From assembly GCA_036245805.1 (NCBI GenBank), contig BTRK01000003.1:40007215-40071214 (forward strand): 64,000 nt of DNA, given 5' to 3'. The DNA comes from Pristionchus mayeri (taxonomy: Eukaryota; Nematoda; Chromadorea; Rhabditida; Neodiplogasteridae). The notes below the pieces were generated by a model. The model ran no database searches, was not told where the DNA came from, and saw only the letters and a list, made by a program, of their open reading frames with translations. Numbering within the stretch: the first letter of the stretch is position 1; each line of letters opens with the position of its first letter. Below are positions 43,724 through 55,343 of the stretch, piece by piece. Both the position numbers and the translations under genes were made by a program.

Positions 43724-45565
43724 TGAGGCGAATCGCGAGAGAATCAACCATTTGAGGGGGGTCAGCGGCGGTAGGAATCAAGTTAGTCCTATCCCGCTAT
43801 AATTTTGGTTGTAAGTACTTTTAATGATGCTCTTCAAAACTGCGTCGTCAGAATTTCGATATCTGTCGTCATCGTCGAGATTCAGAAGGTCAAACATGGT
43901 GCTATCACTTTTCGACAGTCAAATTGCGCTCACTTAAACGATCATAAATCCGTTCAAAGTGAAGATACAGGGCCGTTCTTTTTTTCCAATGAAAGCTACC
44001 ATCATGCGCTACAACTTTTATGTTGACGTAATCATTCCTGGACCTCACCCTGGTGAGGGGCTGTCGGGTGCACCAAAACTTTCGTAACTTTGGAAATTGG
44101 AAAAACTTTCTGTTTTCATGCTTAAGTTGTAGAACATATATGTGCCTCATTCCTCGCAAAAAATGGTCAAAATCGGGAGGTGGAAAAAGGAGGCGCACTT
44201 TCATGTTTGGACCCCAAAATGAGTTCCGGAATCGAATTCTTCCGAACATTCAATGGCCATTGCTTGTGCTCAAAATCATCCAAAAACATCGAGAAGAACA
44301 TATAAAATTGTTTCCACGCATATTGTAACACCTTCATTCCCCATACATGCTCACATGACCCAAAATTTCAAAATCGATTTTTTCTCCCATCTGAACTTGG
44401 AGGAGGGCCCTAATGCATAAAATGGGTTTCAAATAATGTAGAAATGTCCCTCTAAACTAGTCAGAGAGAGGGGGCATCTATAAAAGTGAGTTTTCATATG
44501 AAGAATTTAAGAAAAGGCGCAAAAATGTACAATAGGTCAAAGTGGTCCTAGAGATCCGGCTTATGGCTAGGAATGTAGAGCACGATGAGCGAAACATTTC
44601 ATCTGTTGAAAGTAAGTCTCTATCTTCTCGTCTAAGGGATTTTGACCATTTTTGCGAGGAATGAGGCACATACAGTACGTGCTAATCGCCTTGGCAATGT
44701 GCGTGCGCCGCGCTGCGCGGCGGCGCGCGGCTTACGCGGATTGATTTTGCGGGATGAATATTATTTTTCACGATTCGAACCTATTATTTTCGAATTCTCC
44801 GTAAAATTTCCCATCGGAAGGAGTATTCATTCATGTTTTTAAAGATATATTTATATTTATAAATCAATATTTTGAATGCGGAATTTCTGCAACCTACCGT
44901 AATCTCACTTTACGATAGCGACAGTATCGCAAACTGGGATTACGGTAGGTTGCAGCATTACAGAATTCAAAATATTGATTTCTTTTTCTAAAAATATGAA
45001 TGAATAGTCCTTCCGATGCGAAATTTTACGGAGAATTCGAAAATAATAGGTTCGAATCGTGAAAACAGTATTCTTTCCGCAAAATCAATCCGCGCAAGCC
45101 GCGTTCCGCCGCGCAGCGCCGCGCACGCACATGACCAAGGCGATTAGCACGTACTGTATATGTTCTACAACTTAAGCATGAAAACTCAGAAAGTTTTTCC
45201 GATTTCCAAAGTTACGAAAGTTTTGGTACACCCGACCGCCCCTCACCAGGGTGAGGTCCAGGAATGATGACGTCAACATAAAAGTTGTAGCGCATGATGG
45301 TAGCCTTCATCGGAAAAAAAGAACGGCCCTCTACCTTCACTTTGAACGGATTTATGATCGTTTAAGTGAGCGCAATTTGACTGTCGAAAAGTGATAGCAC
45401 CATGTTTGACCTTCTGAATCTCGACGATGACGACAGATATCGAAATTCTGACGAAGCAGTTTTGAAGAGCATCATTAAAAGTACTTACAACCAAAATTAT
45501 AGCGGGATAGGACTAACTTGATTCCTACCGCCGCGGCGTGGTCGATTCTCTCGCGATTCCTCTCA
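43724..45565. repeat. Large foldback element (outer of a nested pair)
   Basis: The ends are TGAGGCGAATCGCGAGAGA and TCTCTCGCGATTCCTCTCA, with TA on each side. The left arm spans 43724 to about 44165 and the right arm about 44641-45565. The spacer at 44166-44640 is single copy. The right arm is interrupted by the MITE at 44673-45156: ATGAGGCACA before it and TATGTTCTACAAC after it are joined in the left arm. A 73-codon frame occurs in both arms, as expected from symmetry, and is not taken as a gene. Confidence 0.9.
44673..45156. mobile_element. Foldback MITE, complete, nested insertion
   Basis: CAGTACGTGCTAATCGCC at the left and GGCGATTAGCACGTACTG at the right are perfect complements, flanked by TA. 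Inside, GC-rich CGCGCGGCGG stems precede ACCTACCGTAATCTCA and its complement around a short loop. It is the reference copy for the family also seen at 4.06-4.51 and 7.99-8.23 kb. Tc1/mariner-type mobilisation is inferred from the TA target. Confidence 0.9.
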
Positions 45566-45590
45566 TATGTACACCCAAGGAAGTAGTGTA

Positions 45591-46317
45591 AAATGAGATA
45601 CGGTATTGGGTGAGAATTTCCAACCCCCTCCCCCCACATTATGGCTTAATACTCCTCCCAAACTAAAAAAAAACTTTATTCTCAAACGATACATAGTGGA
45701 GTTGGAGTTGCAGTGCGGGCATGACAATCTGAGTCTCCTGGTGTTCAATGAATTGTACAGTTTATGTGAAGAAAATATATTGGCGTACTCCCAGTGCAAG
45801 GGCGAAATGATAGCAAAATAGAAGAAGAAATGGATCTATTGTAATTAATTCATTACTTCTGTATCATCTTTCTCTCATTCAGCTCATGGACGACCATTCG
45901 GTCTTATGTTGTTGAAACCTTTAGTATGCATATCTTTCTCAGGAGTGTGGTCAACTGGGTGTATGTCTCTCTTTTTCTCTTATTATTTGTGCTCTCATCG
46001 CCCTTGTACTGGAAGAACAGGAATATTTTTTTATGAACATCATTGAATAAAAAACGTTCATTGAATACACCACCCGATTTAGGTTTTTTATGTTCACATT
46101 GCAACTCCAACTCAGCCGTGCATTTTCAGAGAAAAGCGTGAGCGTTGTTTCATTGTATTATTCAAGATTATAAAGGTTGGTAAAATTTGCTTTTTAGACG
46201 GTATGACACGAAGTTATTTATGTTCGAAATCATTGGATAGTAATGTCTTGAGTGTGAAACGTAGTGAAATTTTACTACGAGTTTATTCAAACTCGAAAGA
46301 TGCCAGGAATTGAATTG
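45591..46317. other. Spacer with an 80-codon repeat-like pair
   Basis: GTTGGAGTTGCAGTG..CATGA near 45700 and its reverse near 46100 (TTCACATTGCAACTCCAAC) form a loose inverted pair around 45700-46110. GAAGAAAATATATTGGC.. / TTTTTTATGAACATC is also loosely paired. It is probably an old foldback. No gene is seen. Confidence 0.4.
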
Positions 46318-46778
46318 TCTTTTAAGAAGGAAAAAACGAGGAATAAACTCAAAATTCAATTTACGCAGCTATCATATGTACTGCCTAGAGCCCCACAACG
46401 ATAAGAAGCTCCGAAATTTTCACATTTATATCTCCATTCCAAACAAAGTTATAGCTAGTTGGCTAGGAGCCAGATACCGATGATTTTTTGAGATTAGAAA
46501 ATGAGTGATAACGTGTGTTGCAGCTTAAAGAAGGGGTAAATGCAAACGCGCGCCCCGGTTGGAATATGTTTCACCTAGTGACGCACTATCTTCAAGTCGC
46601 GTGCTATCTCGCCCCCCTTCCCTGAGCTTTCCCTGATCTGGCTCCCAGCCAACTAGCTATAACTCTGTTCGGAATAAAGATATCAATGTGAAAATTTCGG
46701 AGCTTCTTATCGTTGTGGATCTCTAGGCAGTGCATATGATAGCTTCAACAATTGAATTTTGAGTTTACTCCTTCTTTA
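46318..46778. repeat. Foldback element (about 190-bp arms)
   Basis: AACTCAAAATTCAATTTA.GCAGCTATCATATG at the left is answered by CATATGATAGCTTCAACAATTGAATTTTGAG at the right (shown in parts). ACAACGATAAGAAGCTCCGA and AACTAGCTATAACT are paired further in. The loop is about 46500-46620. Confidence 0.85.
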
Positions 46779-46792
46779 AATCGCTAAAAGTA

Positions 46793-47677
46793 TCAGGTTG
46801 GTGCAAAAGTTTCGTTACAAGACATTTTGTATATTTTCTTCTGAATACTTCTCCTAAATTAAATACCCCCTGGGAATTATTTGAAGCACTGTTAGGCCAT
46901 AACAATGGATGGTTTCTACTGGATCGGTCCAATGTCATTCAGTAGAAAAACAGTGATATGTGAAAATTTGCAAAATTTCCATGTTTTTGGGTATTCGACA
47001 TAAATAGTCTCTAAAACTAAATTCCATACAGCTCCCATCCTTCAGAGAAATTGATGAGTATGGGTGGATGCTTCCATTAAACACGTTAAATGGGCATTTC
47101 GGGCTTTCACGGATTACTAGTGAGGCGAAAAAGACCGATTTCGTCGTTCAAATTTGAGGTTCAAAACCATAATTGCGAAATCTCTCTAATGGAAAAATGA
47201 ATCTTTATGAACTTTCTATAATAGCATCCTCCTGGTAGGTACTTCTGATAATGTTTCATGTGAGACTCGAAGCTCCTCCAGCAAAATCTCTCTGTGAAAT
47301 TATTGTAAATCTGACAGATGCACTGCCTCACAATTCCGGAATACGAGCCTATTTTCTCAGATTGTTTTTCGGCTGGTGCAGATCACTCGCCACAGTAGAA
47401 TAGCTAGTCATCATACTTCACGAAAATGGTATTTAATCGGCGCTATTATTAGTGGGCAAGGAGTAGTTACCAATCTAAAAGTTCTTAAGAAATTGAAATC
47501 CTCGAACTTTGGAATGCTGTCACATAAGTATTACTGATTGATAAAGTGCGTGCCATGTGCGCTATGTAGAGCACACATGTACTAACATCATACAAAAAGC
47601 ACATGAGAACTGATCAAGACCGAAGCGAGATAGTGCTCGAAAACATGAATCGTAACGAAACTTTTGCACCAACCTAA
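46793..47677. mobile_element. Mariner-type element, degenerate (885 bp)
   Basis: The ends are TCAGGTTGGTGCAAAAGTTT and AAACTTTTGCACCAACCTAA, flanked by TA. No transposase motif is readable inside. It landed directly beside the foldback at 46318-46778. Confidence 0.85.
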
Positions 47678-47799
47678 TATAAGAAGACTGTGAAACCTAG
47701 AAAATGCAGTTGTAAATTTGATATTTTGAAAATATTTCTTGGCGTGGATTGTTCAATTCGGAATCTCCAATCATCTTTATAATAAATTATTATAATATA

Positions 47800-49000
47800 T
47801 TTATTAAATACCACTGCACGTCGGAGGCTCACTCTCCTGGAGGATTCAGGTGTGGGGGAGAAGTAGAGGATTTGATAGTAATTGAGTGTTTCAGAGTGTG
47901 ATAACTTAGCCATACATTATAGCTTTAGAAGATTTTAGGTTAAAATAGGCGGATGTAACAAACATAGTCGTCTCGCAATGATTCATTGTTCATTGTTCAC
48001 AGTAACCTTACTTTTATAAACATCACTGGGTTCATATTGGGCACGTTCGTTGATCTTTGATCTCTGATTCATTGTGTAGTTGTTCGAATTGGTCGGGTGA
48101 GATGATCCGCCGTATAAACCTCAATGCAGTCATGCACGAGGGATGAATGAAGGTGAGGTGAGAAATAATTAGTTTGTGAAATTGGACTTTATTTCGACGT
48201 TTGCATGATAGTTATTATTGTGTTGATGTTCTTTTTTAAATCGTCAAGATGCTTGACGGTTTCGAGTTTCCATAGTTAGGTGTAACAACGAAGACACACT
48301 TAGCAACGATTCATCGATTGATACAAGCTCAAAAATAGTATTGCATTTGTTGAGAGCACTGTTCACGGCATATTGCGCCTATGGTCATTTCACATTTGTA
48401 CTTGATCTTTGATTTCTGCAGTTCTTGTTCGGGGCGACGAGCGTGTTCGTCCGTTGCATCCACATCGCAGTGAAGGCAGGGAGGTAAGATGAGGTCTTTT
48501 ATCTTTGAAATTAGCCTACTTCTCGTCATAACACTAAGACAAATAATATTTTATCTTGTCGCGATTCTCGAACCTGGGCTGGAAAGGACGAAAATGAGAA
48601 GACAGATATGTACAGAAACTACTGAGTGGAGAAAAATTCTTTTGATAGGATTTATCGTCATTTCAAATCAGAGAATGGTCTGTCAGGTTAGAGTTCTGCA
48701 CGTGTACCCGAGGCAAGCAGACTGAGGAAGCATTGGGTACTATCAGGGAGGGGGTGAAGGAGATGCGAATGTGAAGGTACAGTTTTCGGGGGGGGGGGGG
48801 GGGGGAATTGGCCATTCTATATTTTCACGAAGCGGTGGAGTGGTGTTACATGCTTTGGATATGACAGGCTCGGATTGAGATGGCTAGTAAACGCAAGTTC
48901 TCTGAAAAAAATTAAACACGCAAAAGAAAGTTAAAACACTACATAGATCGTCAGGAGGAGACGATAGAAGAGGTGTACCGCAAGCTGGCGGTGAAACATT
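47800..49000 (+). pseudogene. NHL-family fragments (F remnant, two A exons, M/E)
   Basis: 47822-47850 is a GGAGGCTCACTCTCCTGGAGG remnant of exon F. Exon A occurs at about 48085-48165 and again, with intact splice sites, at 48422-48483 (FLFGATSVFVRCIHIAVKAG, donor GTAAGA) behind TGATCTTTGATTTCTGCAG. The pre-A block is at 48240-48400. An M-type relic follows at 48670-48725 (RVLHVYPRQAD), and linker E at 48947-49000 reads RQEETIEEVYRKLAVKHS. The order A, M, E agrees with 5-6 kb and 54 kb. Confidence 0.55.
48789..48807 (+). repeat. Poly-G run
   Basis: About 19 consecutive G in an NHL intron. The corresponding place at about 5170-5215 has no such run, so it arose after duplication. The exact length is prone to sequencing error. 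Confidence 0.8.
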
Positions 49001-50503
49001 CAATTTCATGTTTCCTTATTTTTAAAATTGCATTTGCATGCACAAGTCTGCGAGTATAACTAGGTTTCGAAATTGGTAATCATCTCAATTTTTTTTGGCC
49101 TAACCAATATGTTTCATGTTGTGTTACCTTTTTTCGGTGGGCAAAAGATCATTCATTCGTCAAAATCCAAAATATTGAGATATTTTTTGTGATGGACACT
49201 TCTCAGCCCTTCGAGTTAACTTTTAATAGAATCTGAATACAACAATATTTTTTCAAACTATACTGCGAACAAGGACTACAGAAAGGTTTACATTGGGATT
49301 ACAGTATGCGTTTACGGTGGGCATTTGATTAGTTTGATTGAGCGTGTAGGGATGTATGGACTTACAAGTGGATGAATATAGCCAAAAATGAATATTTTTT
49401 ACGAGAGCATAATCTGCAAGCAGAGGATTTATTGACAACTTGCGAAACCCATTGAATTACGTCCAACCACGAAACCCAAGTTTTCCTTGCAGAGAAATCT
49501 ACATCGGTAGAGACTGAGCAACGAATGCCTGAAAAGCTCACTAAAACTAAAGAATCATGAGGGGGTGAGGAGAGGGGACATGGCAGCTGAATAATGATTT
49601 CTGGAAAAATAATGTCAATGGCAGAGATGGGGAAGTCCGGAATAGTTGTTTTCGTGTTCAAAACGGCCAATATAATTTTTTTTCCACGGAGTGATTTCGC
49701 AAGCTTTATAAATGAGGTTGGGATTGAGTAGATTAACGAATGGCATGACAATCATATAACAAAACGATTCGTCTCGGTGAATGGAGTAGAGCTACTGAAA
49801 GCAGGAAGAAGATGAGATATTATTTTTGTGGCTGACTGACCAACGCTCTATTGTGTTCATTGTATAGAGAAGGATAATGAAATAACGATGAAACGATAAA
49901 CAGAACATTCCGAATATTCGAATTGGCGTGATATAATTGGCGTCGAATATGTAATTACTATCATTGTAATAGCAAAAAATGCTTTGATAATCAGGCAGAG
50001 AAACTGACAAGCGAATTTACCTTGGTTCTATGGGTCGATTTTGTTTTCCATTCACTGCCAAGGATACACTGTCTTTCCCATTAGCACAAATGCCATATGA
50101 GGGGTGTCGTCTTTTGTCGCCTTTGTATGTCATCTTGGAGCTTCCTTTCTGCGATATTTTTGTCAAATCGGAAATGGTCACTCAACGAATGACTCATCAT
50201 TCTGCATGCTTTAACCCATTTGACGGGCTAGAGAATACGCAGAAGGAATAAAGAGTTTTCTGTCGAAGCCATCCCTAAAGTGGATCTTGATACTTCCCAG
50301 GAAAATCTCGCTCTTCGAGCTGTTGTCTCTCATTTACATTTGCTCACAATATACCGGGTGAGTTAGAAGCAATTCCCGACGTTTGATCGACGTTTACCTA
50401 GTAGTGAATGAACTATTTAAATCGGATTTTCGCCGATCACCAGTCGAGATCGCACGTGTGATATTTTATTTTGTAGGTCCAATGAGGTATGATGGATTGA
50501 TTA
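49001..50503. other. Spacer with M-type relic and block J
   Basis: 49765-49815 (GATTCGTCTCGGTGAATGG.GTAGAGCTACTGAAAGCAGG, read in parts) is a frame-shifted M-type strand. 50035-50310 is block J (CCATTAGCACAAATGCCATATGA, TTGGAGCTTCCTTTCTGCGA). 49001-49760 has no gene or repeat I can name. Confidence 0.45.
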
Positions 50504-51440
50504 CAGGGTGCGCCATAATTACCGTTACAAGATCTTTTATCTGCAATTTAAGAATGGGTTAACCAAGAGAGCTCTAACGACACCAATTAATTAATTGACA
50601 TATCTGTAACTTTAGTCAATGTTGTCTTCTCGATTCGATATCTTATGAGGCGGTGACAAGTCTGAGTCAGTAGGAGAGAGCACATGTCGCGGCGGAGAGG
50701 TTATACTGTCAAGTTTGGATCAGTAGTGTAACAATGGCCAAATTGAGGAGGCTTAGGCTAGAACGGGGAGTAGCTGAGGATCTACTCTACAAAATATATT
50801 GGAGAAATTAGAAAAATAAGAATTGGATATGAGAAGCATGGTCACTGACAAATTTGCGTACACAATAGGGGAAATAGGTCTTGTATCAGGCATTAATCAT
50901 TTTTGCCATGCATGAGGTTAGTCAGACATGTCCGAATTGTCAGTCCCTCTTTCCGAAATAGTGCTTGTTATTGCGTGTCATATACTATATTAGGAGCGCG
51001 CGCATTATTGATAGTGACTCCAGGATCTATTAATGTATACGCGGACCTCGCCAAGGCACACGCTCCTGTTCAAATCAGGATTTGCTGGGAATGCAAGGTT
51101 TATTTTCTGAATCTGAAATGCTCATTATCTTCGGAAACATTCCATATAAGAAACTTGATGTTTTGGAAATTGGGCCTCTTCCCAATCGCTAGCAACTTCT
51201 GTTCAAAGAAAATTATCATAAGTGTTCCGCCAAATCGACGCGGGACAACACCATACATCATGTGTCAATCAGCCACCATTAGATTATGAATCCACGGATC
51301 GATTTCAAATTTATATCAGTGATGCTCACTATTATGACGTTTTTGTAAGTTCATACGAGAGTGGAAATAGTGCGCTGCAAAATGTCTGATAAAATCAGAA
51401 AGTCAACCATGTATTGTAACAGTAATTATGGCGCACCCTG
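50504..51440. mobile_element. Tc/mariner-type element, non-autonomous (937 bp)
   Basis: The ends are CAGGGTGCGCCATAATTACC and the complement GG..ATTATGGCGCACCCTG, flanked by TA. The joined flanks (GATTGATTA + TGATTCGGGTAGCGGA) equal the uninterrupted paralogue near 7035, which proves insertion at TA. No complete transposase is readable. Plus-strand text near 51000-51290 has only short frames. Confidence 0.9.
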
Positions 51441-52050
51441 TATGATTCGGGTAGCGGATTCGTGGAATATAATTTTATTGATTTCTTGCAACATCAGTGG
51501 ATATTGAACCGTGAAAGGTGGTAATTTATTGTGTATTTACTCAAGCAGTCACCATTGGTGACTCACCAAGCTGTACCCGGTTTCACAGCATTCCATAACG
51601 ATAGAAAGCGGGGAGGTATGTTCGAAATCAAATTACAAAGTCGAAACTTGATGTGCATCTGAAACATATCGCAATTTTACAAACGATGTTGGGAACCCGA
51701 GCTTAATAACTTGTGTTTCAGACTGACTATGAAACGCAAATATTTTCAATTGTGATAGACTTTGAGAATTGCGATAGGTTTCAGAACCGTTTCAAATATC
51801 GAAGCTTATTTTCCCTGCTTTTCCTGTCGAGAGAAAATCTGGCATCTTGCCAGGTCAAATTTAATTACATTTCGCTTTCTCACTTTTCCCCGACGAAAGG
51901 AATATTGTGGGTTTGGCTGTCACTACAATTCGATACTTTCTCGAGGCAATTGTAACAACTTTTATTGTATTTAGTAAATAACAAAAATGATAAAAAAATA
52001 TATAAATATTTTAACAGTATTTCCATTGTTAATGTTAATGCAATATTCAG
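51441..52050. other. Spacer, nothing recognised
   Basis: Continues the paralogous spacer seen after 7040 (TGATTTCTTGCAACATCAGTGG versus TGATCTTTTGTAACGTTAGT) for about 100 bp. After that I see nothing. Confidence 0.35.
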
Positions 52051-52550
52051 GCTACGAGCGATCTCGCCTACAAGGAGGCAGTGCGTGTTCTCGTGGCAAG
52101 CAATTTCAAAAGATTATGCATTTTTTATTGAGTAACTAAAATTGCCGTACAATTGATGTTTCCTACACGTCTACTATCAAGTTAGCCCTTTGCAGCAGCA
52201 GTCCTCCAGGATGCAGCTGCTGTCGTGGACGCGCGTTTACTCAGATTGACGGTAATTTTTATGGGATAGAGGAGATTGTCGAAGTCGGATAGATCGAATT
52301 TCGTCGAGCCCTTGCATTCTCAGTAGAAATTGAAACCTCGGAGTTAAAATTTTAATTTGTTTTTATTGGACGAAAATAATACAAAGAATAGAATAACTTG
52401 GTAGCGCTAAGAACATATGATTACTGTGAAACATAGAAAGGGCAGTTGCAGTTTTATAAAATTTATAAATATTTTCAATATGAAATGAGATATTTTATCT
52501 CTACAGCAGGCTTCGACCATAAGCAGCGCGGCCATTAGTGGGATGAGTGA
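52051..52550 (+). pseudogene. NHL-family fragments (M-type, H', I)
   Basis: 52051-52119 behind ATATTCAG reads ATSDLAYKEAVRVLVASN. 52188-52255 reads FAAAVLQDAAAVVDARLL. 52505-52545 carries an exon I remnant (GGCTTCGACCATAAGCAGCG). The first piece pairs with 5017-5133, the second with 35236-35330. Confidence 0.45.
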
Positions 52551-53258
52551 TTGAATAATTATAATAATTATTAAATAATTGCAATGTTCACTAAATATAT
52601 TACTAATAGAACGGGAGAGACTGCATGTTTCTGAAGTTCGTTTTTTGGTAATCCCAATAAGCATCCGCAGCATGCCTGCATCTCCCATCGTCGCCCTACT
52701 TCTTGTAATCCTCGGCCATTGCGTTGAAGCGAACTATGCGCTTCTTAAAACGATCGAACGACAATTGCCATATTTTTCGGCAATCATTGAATTTGACTTA
52801 CTATCTAGAACAATTTACACCAAACCATGTCTTTGGTCACCTGCGCCTGTCGATGGCTTGTACTAATCGGCGCGACCTTTTGTTTCATCACAACTCCTAA
52901 TCTCGGAAGAATCACATTTTCACTAATATTTCCTCGTAACTGGTGTCTCTACCTCATTCTCCCCTCTCTCACCTCCCAGCTACTGGCTTGTGTCGTGCAG
53001 TACTCGCGGCACCTTCAACAGCTCCTCCCTTCACTTGCTTAAGTTAGGGCAGATCAGCCACGTTCAAGGACTGACCACACGCTCTGGTAAAAGTTTCCAG
53101 GGGATTCCAGTGGGGAGAGCTTTCGAACGATTTTACCAGTGGCGTCTCAGTGGGACCCCAGTGTGAATTAGAGCGGCAAAAAAAAGTACAGTAATCATTG
53201 GCAATTGTTGTCTCCATTCACAGTGGTTTATTCTCTATCTCAGATTTAAAGGGCGCAG
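52551..53258. other. Spacer, nothing recognised
   Basis: 52590-52630 (TATTACTAATAGAACGGGAGAGACTG, read in parts) matches the intron between exons I and C at 59.48 kb. The open frame at 52579-52866 has no family resemblance. No gene is called. Confidence 0.3.
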
Positions 53259-54111
53259 TTGGTCGATACAACGGTTTAGTTTATCCGTCGCATCAATCTG
53301 ACCGCCGCCGTACCCAAGGGCGGATTCAAGGTTTTTAAAAAATCTTTAGTCTCTGACAGCTCAGGGCTTACAGTGTTATGGAAGAAATTCATTGGGAAAG
53401 TGTAATATTGTTTCTTTTATTGTATTCCCCATCATGACAATACGTAATTGCCATGGCATATGAGCGGTATGATGCATAATTTGCATAATGAAACATGTTT
53501 TTATATTGATCACTATCAGTTAATATTTTTTGGGAATGACGAGTGGATTCATCCGTTGCATCACCCTGGCCGCATTTGTATACCAATGGAGAAATCGAGG
53601 AGACGAGAAGGTCTGCGATCTATGGCATTGATAATCGACTGGTTACGAAACAATGATAACAGAGCATTATGTATTTGTAATTGTACTCTGTTCTATGCCA
53701 AGGACGCATTGATGGATATTATCTCCGACGAGTAATGACTTACAGCTGAATCACGCACTGTGCCAGGTGTCATCAACGAACTTACCACCATCTGGATGGA
53801 CGCCACTAATCACCTCATGGAGGCACTGAAAAATATTGTTACATTTATTGAGGGCCGGTGCACGGCGCATTGCGTTACTAGTGATTTTTATTTTGAATTT
53901 GGTTGATCGCTACTGTGCGTAGTTTTTTTAGTCCCAGGAGAAGTCATCCGCTGTATAATCCAGGCAGCCGTCCTTCTTAAGGGAGGAGTGAACCTTGCAT
54001 TTATTTTGTTCACAACGTTGGTAACACTTACTGATCTTTAGTATTTCCTTCTTAGCGCAATTGTTCGGGGACACTATTCGTACATCGGCCGCGCGGAAGA
54101 GAGGAATCCAG
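53259..54111 (+). pseudogene. NHL-family fragments (four A exons and a B)
   Basis: Exon A copies lie at 53259-53330 (FIRRINLTAAVPKGGF, one stop upstream), about 53520-53610 (GMTSGFIRCITLAAF-like, frame broken), about 53920-53995 (PRRSHPLYNPG..., decayed) and 54061-54111 (LFGDTIRTSAARKRGIQ, donor GTGACG). A decayed exon B is at 53735-53830. Repetition of A four times in 0.9 kb shows local tandem duplication of this part of the unit. Confidence 0.5.
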
Positions 54112-54268
54112 GTGACGGGAGGGATCTCTTATCTCAATCAGTTTTTGACTCGTCATAACAGTGTGAGAAAATAACATTCTAAATTTGTAATACATTATTG
54201 GATTCAAGGTCAGAGTCTAATGGACGGATAGAAGCTTCGACGACTTGACTTGAAGCTGAAACGGGCTC

Positions 54269-54840
54269 TTGCCAGGTGCCAAAGAGCTCACTATCAATTG
54301 GGTGGATTCCTCAAATCACTTCAGGGAGGCATTTGGCTTCGCCGTGCACAAAAAGAACATCTACGTCATTGTAGTCAGGGGAGACAGAGTGCATGTGTTC
54401 TCGAACGAAGGTGCGCGATTCGGGAAAAGGGGCACAGCTTGTATAAAAAAGTCTTTGAAATGTTACAATAAAATTAGGAGATTAGGGGTAGGATTAGGGT
54501 TTTCGATGATAGAGTGCAATATGTTGTGAAAATACTAGGCAATTCAATTTGAAATGAAGATCGATGCACCATCGCAATTGGTGTTGCACAGTTATTCTAA
54601 CAGGCCTTTAGTGGTCCATGTCTAGTGAACGGGACTTTTTCTTTGAATAAAAAACTCACTCAACAACCGTGCTTACATGAATCCACTCAATGTAAGGGAC
54701 GTACCTGCGTAAGATGGGCGAGTCTTCTTGGACGCCCTTCCCGAGAGGAATCGACGTGGCTCGCAGTGGCGATTTGCTCATCTCGCGCACGGGAACAAGC
54801 TGACGATCGTGTGCTACTCTCCTGAAGCGAGGAGAAAACA
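54269..54840 (+). pseudogene. NHL-repeat gene segment (B and M), best-preserved blades
   Basis: Exon B, stop-free from about 54272, reads GAKELTINWVDSSNHFREAF, then GFAVHKKNIYVIVVRGDRVH, then VFSNEGARFGKRG. Hydrophobic AFGFAV, IYVIV, RVHVFSNEG and the final FGKRG linker are exactly an NHL blade. Exon M at about 54707-54835 reads RKMGESSWTPFPRGIDVARS, then GDLLISR, with a one-base slip before GNKLTIVCYSPE. This is the next blade. TIEQVFLNV follows as linker. Consecutive blades in the right order make the TRIM-NHL (brat/ncl-1-like) assignment convincing, but the frame slips and the lack of an N-terminal part indicate a pseudogene. Confidence 0.7.
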
Positions 54841-55343
54841 ATAGAGCAAGTGTTCCTCAACGTGGACATCACACCGACGAGGAAATTGTATTTTTTCTAT
54901 AAATGAAAGCTGGCCAATCGCATCAACACCGGTGAAGTAGCGTTGTAGACTTGGAATATTAAAGGCAGGAAGTGATATGTTTAATGTACAAATGGATAGA
55001 ACTTGGAATTGGTGGTATCGAGCGCGTAAGAATGTATTGGAATAATGAATCGCGAGACTTAGTATTGGGAAAGTGCTCATTGACGATGAGCAAGGAAGGT
55101 TTATTGCAGTGTAAGTTCTTGTTATCGGTCAATTTGAAGTCCGTATGTTTCTACCCAAATTGTGGGTCAGAAAACTTATGAGCAGTTTCTCATCTCAGGT
55201 GGATTCGTTTCTGTTGCGAGTCTAATAACCACTAAAATGACGTCGATGGAAGACAGATGAGTGCCCTTCCCGCCACAGGGAATACAAAAAGGTAAAAAAT
55301 CGAGGTGAGGGAGTGTAAATAACGTGAAAAATTGTTATTGCAG
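54841..55343. other. Intron-like spacer between NHL exons M and H
   Basis: No gene. 55040-55070 (AATAATGAATCGCGAGAC) is a stray pre-C block, and 55200-55310 a decayed exon C (GAAGACAGATGAGTGCCC, CCCGCCACAGGGA). Confidence 0.4.

Larger units (their letters stand above)
43655..45590 (+). pseudogene. NHL exon K split by a foldback insertion
   Basis: Exon K sequence (CTCTCCAGGTGTGG, GTGATGGTCGACCAATCGAATGTCATA) runs to 43723. It resumes at 45566 with TATGTACACCCAAGGAAGTA, equivalent to the TACACCCTCGACATCAAGGAGGTA end in other copies. The 1.84-kb palindrome between the two halves therefore inserted at a TA inside this exon. Confidence 0.7.

Noticed and set aside
43805..44026. 73-codon frame present in both arms of the foldback (also 45273-45494)
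   Set aside because: Symmetry of the palindrome copies any frame; no homology or start context.
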